64,000 nt of DNA from Notospermus geniculatus (Eukaryota > Nemertea > Pilidiophora > Heteronemertea > Lineidae): assembly GCA_002633025.1 (NCBI GenBank), contig NMRB01000244.1, positions 1 to 64,000 of the forward strand. The letters run 5' to 3'. Below, one piece after another: positions 58,079 through 64,000 of this stretch (position 1 is its first letter; each line of letters opens with the position of its first letter). The notes below the pieces were generated by a model. The model ran no database searches, was not told the DNA's origin, and saw only the letters and a list, made by a program, of their open reading frames with translations. Made by a program: the position numbers and the translations under genes.

Positions 58079-58868
58079 AGTATTGCATTTAGTTATTGTT
58101 CCATAATATTATTTCATTTTGAATCATTGGATATGAATGTCGAGTATGTTATAATTAGGTTACCTTCTGCCTTGTTCTCTGCACCATCTCATGTTAATTA
58201 AAACCTGCAGTTATCTTGTTTTGTTAATTGATCCTGGAATTAGCAACCGTCAGTTTGGGGGGAGATGGCTGAGTGATGTCGCCTACCCTGACCTGCGTCC
58301 ATTAGGCTTCCTTTACATCGAAGTATACGGTATACGAAAACGCCGGTTTACAATGGCTTCACGGTGGTGAATCTTCGGAATGCCTTTGTTAACCGGCGTT
58401 TTCGTATACTGAATACTTCTATGTACAGGGAGCCTAAGGGACACACTCCGCGTGAGCTACTGTGAAGGCCAGCCCTGCATACTGCAATCTATAAATACAG
58501 TACCGGTATACACAGTACTGGTACCGTACTCCTCCAGGGTCTATATTCGCTGTCTGCAGCGAAATACGTCCAACTGCAGTAGCTCACGCGAAGTACGAGT
58601 GTGTCCCTAGGCTGAGTTTACATCGAGGCACACGCGACACGAACACGCAGCGAACAATGGCTTCACAAAGGATTCATCCCCATGAAACCTTTGTTCACCT
58701 GCGTGTTCTTGTCGTGTGTGCCTCGCTGTAAACTCAGCCTTCTGCCACGAGGTTTATTCGTTGTAATTATTTACCTAGATTTGACTCATGAAATATTAAC
58801 TATACTTATGAGATGTTCTCAGTCATGAAATTGTAAAAACATATACAAGTTAACCACGTTACTGCCTC
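58079..58868. repeat. 0.78-kb direct duplication, copy 2
   Basis: Carries the same three foldback elements, shifted by 778 bp; slightly longer at its right end. Confidence 0.85.
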
Positions 58869-59367
58869 AATATCGGGATATGTGTAATCTTAATTCTTAA
58901 TGCTGCATTTATAATCTGCATTGTTTGTTTGTTACTGTGCACTTGGCAGCACTCAATATTGTAATCAGGATGAAAAATTGGCATGTATAAAGAGTTGTCC
59001 AAAACATTTAGTGTGAAATATAGGCCTAACTGGCGAATGTTTTGGACCAGCTCCCAAACGAGTTGATGCTAGGCAGACGACATTCCAAGAAGTGTGACCA
59101 GGGCAGGAACCTCTGGTCAAATGACTAGTCATTCACATTTGTGTATTTCTTATGAATCATTTGATTTAAATGTAACCTGTATTGTTTGAAAGAGTTTATG
59201 TGATTTAAATCTACTCTGGAACCTCTTGCATCATTCATGAGTGGTGATCTGTGGACACCATCTCTGTGTGATATAGGTGTCATCAGTCTGTAAGTTATGA
59301 TTCTGGTTGCAGTAAACCTCTCACAGTCACGAGGGCGGCTGGCTCTTAGTTTGAACTCCATTGGCCA

Positions 59368-59530
59368 TATGCACCAACGAAGATTATCTTGAACTCAGGT
59401 TGAGCCAGAACTTTTCCATTGTTACATCATGCCCTGGCAAACCTGAACAATTGAAAAGCTGTGGCTCAACCTGAGTTCAAGCTTGGAGGAATTCCTCCAA
59501 GGTTCAAGGTATAGTCTTCATTGGTGCATA
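59368..59530. mobile_element. Foldback element carrying a nested micro-palindrome insertion
   Basis: TATGCACCAACGAAGATTAT, CTTGAACTCAGGTTGAGCCA at the left are mirrored on the right, except that CTTGGAGGAATTCCTCCAAG plus a repeated GTTCAAG interrupts the right arm. Confidence 0.75.
59482..59501. mobile_element. 20-bp micro-palindrome element with 7-bp target duplication
   Basis: CTTGGAGGAATTCCTCCAAG is a perfect palindrome bordered by GTTCAAG at 59475-59481 and 59502-59508. The left arm of the host foldback contains the single-copy, uninterrupted target. Confidence 0.75.
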
Positions 59531-59790
59531 CTGCCCCGGATGTTTGCTCCAGCTGCCCAGGGCAGATGGCACCGATGGCCCTGTTTGTCTGCTCCATCTA
59601 TCATGGAGCAGATGAACCAGACTATTGTTGTAGTGTGGCCTATTGAGTACAGAGCACCAATCATAGTAGAACTCGCATAAAAACGCACTGATTGGGACCA
59701 GCAATTTCCGTCCCTTATGTGTGAAGTCTGTTATATGCATATGGCCTTTGCATTGTTGGACGGGATCGGGACTTCAAGAATCAGTAGGCC

Positions 59791-59818
59791 CTTGGAGGAA
59801 TTATATAATTCCTCCAAG
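59791..59818. mobile_element. 28-bp micro-palindrome element with 7-bp target duplication
   Basis: CTTGGAGGAATTAT and its exact inverse, bordered by GTAGGCC at 59784-59790 and 59819-59825. Confidence 0.75.
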
Positions 59819-60286
59819 GTAGGCCTGACCGGTACCGGTACGATAGGCGAGTGTCCAGTTTATGCGAGGCTGTTATGCAAGTTCTGGACCGGTGTAACGT
59901 TTTTCAGTGAGGCTGTGTGCCAGTGTGACATTACAATAGATTGACGGAATAAGCCGCGACTTGACAATGAGCGACACACAGAGAAACAGCCAGTCCCGTT
60001 TCCCAGTGTGTTCCGAACAATGGGAATCACACAGAAAAACGGCCACACTGAAAAACGTTTCACCTGTAGGCCTACCCGATAGGCCTAGGCCTACTGTATT
60101 TTTCATATAGCGTATTCATCGGCTTCTTTGTATTTATGTTAATAAATTCATATTTTAGTCATTAAATGTTCTCCTTTCTAATTGGACAAACATCATGAAT
60201 CTATAATGTGACTGACAGGAGGCCATCCAACCGCAATCGTTTTGACGTCGCATGAAGGTGCTTATGCCTATGCCTGTCCACCCACC

Positions 60287-60496
60287 CACAGGGACTTGAC
60301 ACGTACCTACGGGGTATGATGTCAATGAATAATTGATGGATATAGCACCCCCACGAATAATGCCCCGGCCATAGTAGGCCTAACATAGTTCTCCTGTACT
60401 AAATGTTAATACTAGGGCCAGGGCATTGTTCGTGGGGTGCTATATCCATCAATATTCACTGACAACAACATACCCCGTACGTGTCAAGTCCCTGTG
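60287..60496. mobile_element. Foldback element with ~75-bp arms
   Basis: CACAGGGACTTGACACGTAC, TTGATGGATATAGCACCCCC and ACGAATAATGCCC on the left have inverses in order on the right, ending GTGTCAAGTCCCTGTG. Confidence 0.7.
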
Positions 60497-61380
60497 TGCC
60501 AGCCTGAGAAAATTTTGTAGGCTTAGCCGAGGACAGCGACAGCATTGTAGGATGGTCGCTTCCCGGCAATGGCGGAATCAGTTCGATGCGACAACGGTGA
60601 AATTCGACCAATGAAAAGAGAGAACGCTTTCATCAGATGTTCACAAGTTTTGAAATGTTTTGTGTCCCGTGTCATCTCTTTTCACATCTTTTATCTGTTT
60701 ATGACATGTGTGTCTTGCTTCATACTGAATAGGTGAGACAAGGGAATACTTGCAAAAAAGACAAAAGTTCATTAAAATGATGAAACCGGCCCTCGTTGTC
60801 TAGATTACCCTGTCTCTCCCAAATCCATGAAAATCAACATTCGTCCCATTCATCGTGCGTGCGTGGTTCATGCATTGCAAATATTGTGTCAACAGATCCC
60901 AAAAAAATGTGTAGGCCGACCACTGTTTGTAAACAAGGAAGCTAGTTTGTTTACAAATTGGACGTCGAACTCCTTTAAACTTCATACCAAACCAAAGCCA
61001 ATTCCGATTCGGTGCAACTGCAATACTAATCAGCTAATAGGCCTAGCTGCGTCCCGATTCGGTCCGATTTGCTCTGATTCAGTGTTCTTACGAACCACCA
61101 TAGGCCTAGGCCTAGGCCTACGTATAGTTTGGAAGAACATGAAGAAGCCAAGGAAGGTAGGGGCCAAGGCCTATAGGTTGGGACGAGGACGTCGAGGTAT
61201 TTGTGGCAATAGGCCTAGGCCTACCTTGAGTACGCTGCTTGTGTAGCCCGGTCCTGTTATTCAAGTTATTGTGTTCTGTAGGGGGTCTCGCCCAGGCTAC
61301 GGTACATGTAGCTGATTTGTGAGTGTGAATGTCAATTCTGATTCTGTTCTTCACTTTATTCACTAGGCAGGCATTTATCC

Positions 61381-61727
61381 ATGATGATGATGACTTCCAT
61401 AGGGAGCCCAATGCAAGATAAGGAAAATGTCCATCATACCCGTTCTTTTCCTCAGGTATGTTTTAATACAAAGTACTAGCATTCGAGATACAAATTCATT
61501 ATTGGCCTGTTTGAAGGGTTGTCTGTGATACAAGAGAGGGACTTGCTTTCCCAATCAGCTGCTGTTTTACAGAGTCAGATATACAGTAACTTGTGAAAAT
61601 CAATGTTTCAGACTCCCAAACAACAGAGAGGACAAATCCCCGTCACCCCACTTGCCTCTTTGGAAATCAACAAACTTGACAGAACTCTGAGTGTCAGGAA
61701 ATCGCAGCGTCGTCAACAGAAAAGAGG
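61381..61727 (+). CDS. First two coding exons (61381..61455, 61612..61727) of an unrecognised gene with a KEN-box-like motif
   Basis: Exon 1 starts ATGATGATGATG and gives MMMMTSIGSPMQDKENVHHT, RSFPQ, with donor CAG/GTATGT. Exon 2, after AATGTTTCAG, gives TPKQQRGQIPVTPLASLEIN, KLDRTLSVRKSQRRQQKRG, with donor GG/GTGAGT in phase 2. The frames agree across the join. DKEN resembles a KEN degron and there are two TP sites and a basic end, which would suit a cell-cycle or nuclear protein, but I do not recognise the family. No later exon in the window continues the frame. The upstream in-frame stop (TGA 61339) allows this start. Confidence 0.5.
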
Positions 61728-64000
61728 GTGAGTGTGATTACTTCAAAGTTTAGGCCGTAATACATACGTGTCAAATCTCATTGCTTCACGTTTGAAATCT
61801 GCAGGAGCTCAATCAGTTGAGCTCCTCAAACAAAGGCTCGAGGAGAGCTGTTCATACTTGTGAAGGAGAGTTGTTCACACTCGCGCCTGAACTTCAAGGA
61901 TGCCGCCGAAAAGTGCAGCCAATCGAGCTCCTCGGTGCAATTTTGCAGGTGCGCAGGGGCACGAGCGTGATTGCGCCCGTCTTATGTGAAGCACTGAAAT
62001 CTACTGGTTTGATTCCTCAGTTCTCATTACCCGGTACATGTATTCCTCATTCAAAAGAACAATGTGATTCACGCCCTCCTGGTTAATAATCAGAACAGCC
62101 ATTCATTGTACTCTCTTCCTGGAAGAGCCAACTCAGCTTCTTTGCTAATCAATACTGGGATGGAAGCATGAGACTATGTTAGCATGATATCACGACAACC
62201 AGATAGCATTTGGATACTGGCTTGTACTGGTTTACATGACGATGATACATGTACCGCAGCCATATCATGGCTGTAGATGTCTGTATGAACGAACTGTTCA
62301 GTGTTTCTAAATCTTGATCACACCAATTTGTTCTAAGTAATGGGTATAGGTATTTGCTGTGGAAGCTGGCCATGGAGCATCTTTCCAGCGGGTAAGAGTA
62401 TCCGTATCCGTATTTTATCCGGCCTTTACTAGCCTATTCCTGGACGGAGGACTACTGTCCACATGGTTTGACGTGTTTGATGATATGTTTTATGACACCA
62501 CATTTTCTCCTGTCTTCTCTATCGCTTCGTTTCGTTGATCATCAATATCCCCAGCTCCATTGATATTGAATGACTAATCCTGGGCAAGTTACCGGTATGA
62601 TCATGGGAGCTGGTTTATGAATGTCAGAACCAATGTCTCACTTTAAAAAATACATACATGTACATTCACGAGTAAATTATAATGTAAGTTGTCTACCGGT
62701 ACATTGTATTTTCTGTCAATGTACTGCTCATCACTATCTGCATCACCACTGTCATGACTGTCTGGCAGTGCCATGCTAAAGACAATCATACATGTACATG
62801 TAGCTGTTATATCCAAGAACACCAGGGAGCAGCACAGACGAATTGCTCAGTTGATTCTCAGACTTGTGCAGTTTGGCTGCCGGTTGTCAGTCTGTACTGT
62901 TAGCTGTCAGTTGAGTGTTTTCACGTGTTCGGCCTCATCTTCGACGTTTATGGATTTGGATCCTTATTCAGTGAGAGGTGAGGTGGGTACCTTCGAGTTG
63001 TGAGGATCATTTTATTGACCATTTCACCACATTTGTCCATGATGGCTCTGACTTCTAATCAATGGTAGTTGGGTCAGTAGGCTTTTTGTACATAATCAAA
63101 CATCAGCTGATTATGAGGGCCATTCAATCCGCATGCTGTGTTTGACCGATCTCTTTGAGATTCTGCCCCAAAAGTGATGTGGTCTTTTTTTGTCATGTGT
63201 CAATCATTGTTTGCTTCTAATCAAAGAAGCCATACAGATGTTTCTGAAAATACAGAGGGAGGGACAGATGTGTCACTGGATTGGCGATTTCTCCTGCCTG
63301 CTGCATGGTTGAGTTGGGCGGGGAACGAACTGAATTGAATAAATCTCTCTTCCCTTCATCAATGCTTCACACAGCATTTCTGTGCTAGGAATGGGGAATG
63401 GAGTTTCTTCATGCTGAAGTTCAAGGAATTAGATGGCTTCATGTTATAGTCCTACGATTGGTGATTTAAAGGCTTGTCCGTACTTTGAGAGCTCTGCTCA
63501 CCGTGTCACCGCCTCTCCGTAATTCTGTGCCGACTGCATGGATTATTGCAAACAAACTCTTCCTATTTCATTCAAATACATGTAGGTTGTGCCAATGAGG
63601 TGAGATGTGACTGAAGACACCTGCCAAGTCTGCTCCACCGAACAGCATTACATTCTTGAGACAGAAAAAAGTCAAATTGAGACAGTTAACATTTGGCAGC
63701 TGGGATGTAACCTAAAAAGTATCCAATCTTTGTTATTTCCATATTGCCTTCTGGTAAAACTTGAGTACCAACGTGCCTGTCATTCTATAGGTGCACTATC
63801 AGCCAAGAGATTGTGATGATCAACTCTTGTCAGTTCATCATCCCCGAACAGATTTTTAGACAGTTTTCACTTCACTCTTCCTGAGGCTGAGTATGCCTTA
63901 CAATAAAGATGACATCAGAATGTCTAAAATGAGGACATATCCGACATGTCAGTCAATGGGCTGTGTCCCAGTCTTCACAAACTCTGCTAAGAAAAAGTCT
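61728..64000. other. No supported gene; intron or intergenic
   Basis: If the preceding exons are real this is intron. A frame at 61817-62086 after a CTGCAG looks exon-like, but its phase does not fit the donor at 61727. No foldback or repeat stands out. Confidence 0.4.

Noticed and set aside
61817-62086. 89-codon plus-strand frame after a CTGCAG acceptor-like site
   Set aside because: Its frame does not fit the phase-2 donor at 61727; joining in phase gives an immediate stop. The flanks are palindromic (GAGCTC repeats).

Overview
This is an intron-rich metazoan nuclear window, about 40% GC, with single-N placeholders at 2727, 22541, 50995 and 58078. Multi-exon genes with GT-AG introns, a C-type lectin/EGF gene, a stomatin-like mitochondrial protein, a giant multi-PDZ protein, dense foldback (MITE-like) elements, frequent AGGCCT clusters and a GIY-YIG remnant of a Penelope-like retroelement point to a marine invertebrate. 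A deuterostome (echinoderm, hemichordate or lancelet grade) is my guess; the species cannot be fixed from sequence alone.

Layout. 15-1622 (+): the last two coding exons of an unrecognised coiled-coil protein. 1623-4703: repeat-rich intergenic DNA. 4704-7596 (+): three phase-1 exons giving one C-type lectin domain followed by ten EGF-like repeats in a single exon; both gene ends are missing. 7597-9821: foldback elements. 9822-12716 (-): STOML2, ten exons, complete except the extreme N-terminus. 12717-20186: repeats, a possible divergent promoter around 14.2-15.4 kb, a 145-bp tandem repeat and a 370-bp direct duplication. 20231-56550 (+): one gene of about 36 kb and at least 15 coding exons for a protein of about 4,300 residues with seven PDZ domains, related to PDZD2 / pro-interleukin-16. 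56551-61380: foldback elements and a 0.78-kb direct duplication abutting an N. 61381-61727 (+): two exons opening an unrecognised gene with a KEN-box-like motif. No gene is supported after that.

The genes are functionally unrelated neighbours: a secreted or surface recognition protein, a mitochondrial inner-membrane scaffold and a cytoplasmic PDZ scaffold. The most interesting material is mobile. There is a family of tiny palindromes (20-53 bp, ends CTTGGAGGAATT) with 7-bp target-site duplications, one of them sitting inside the arm of a larger foldback element so that the other arm shows the empty site. There are also recurrent hammerhead-like cores, one next to the Penelope GIY-YIG remnant.
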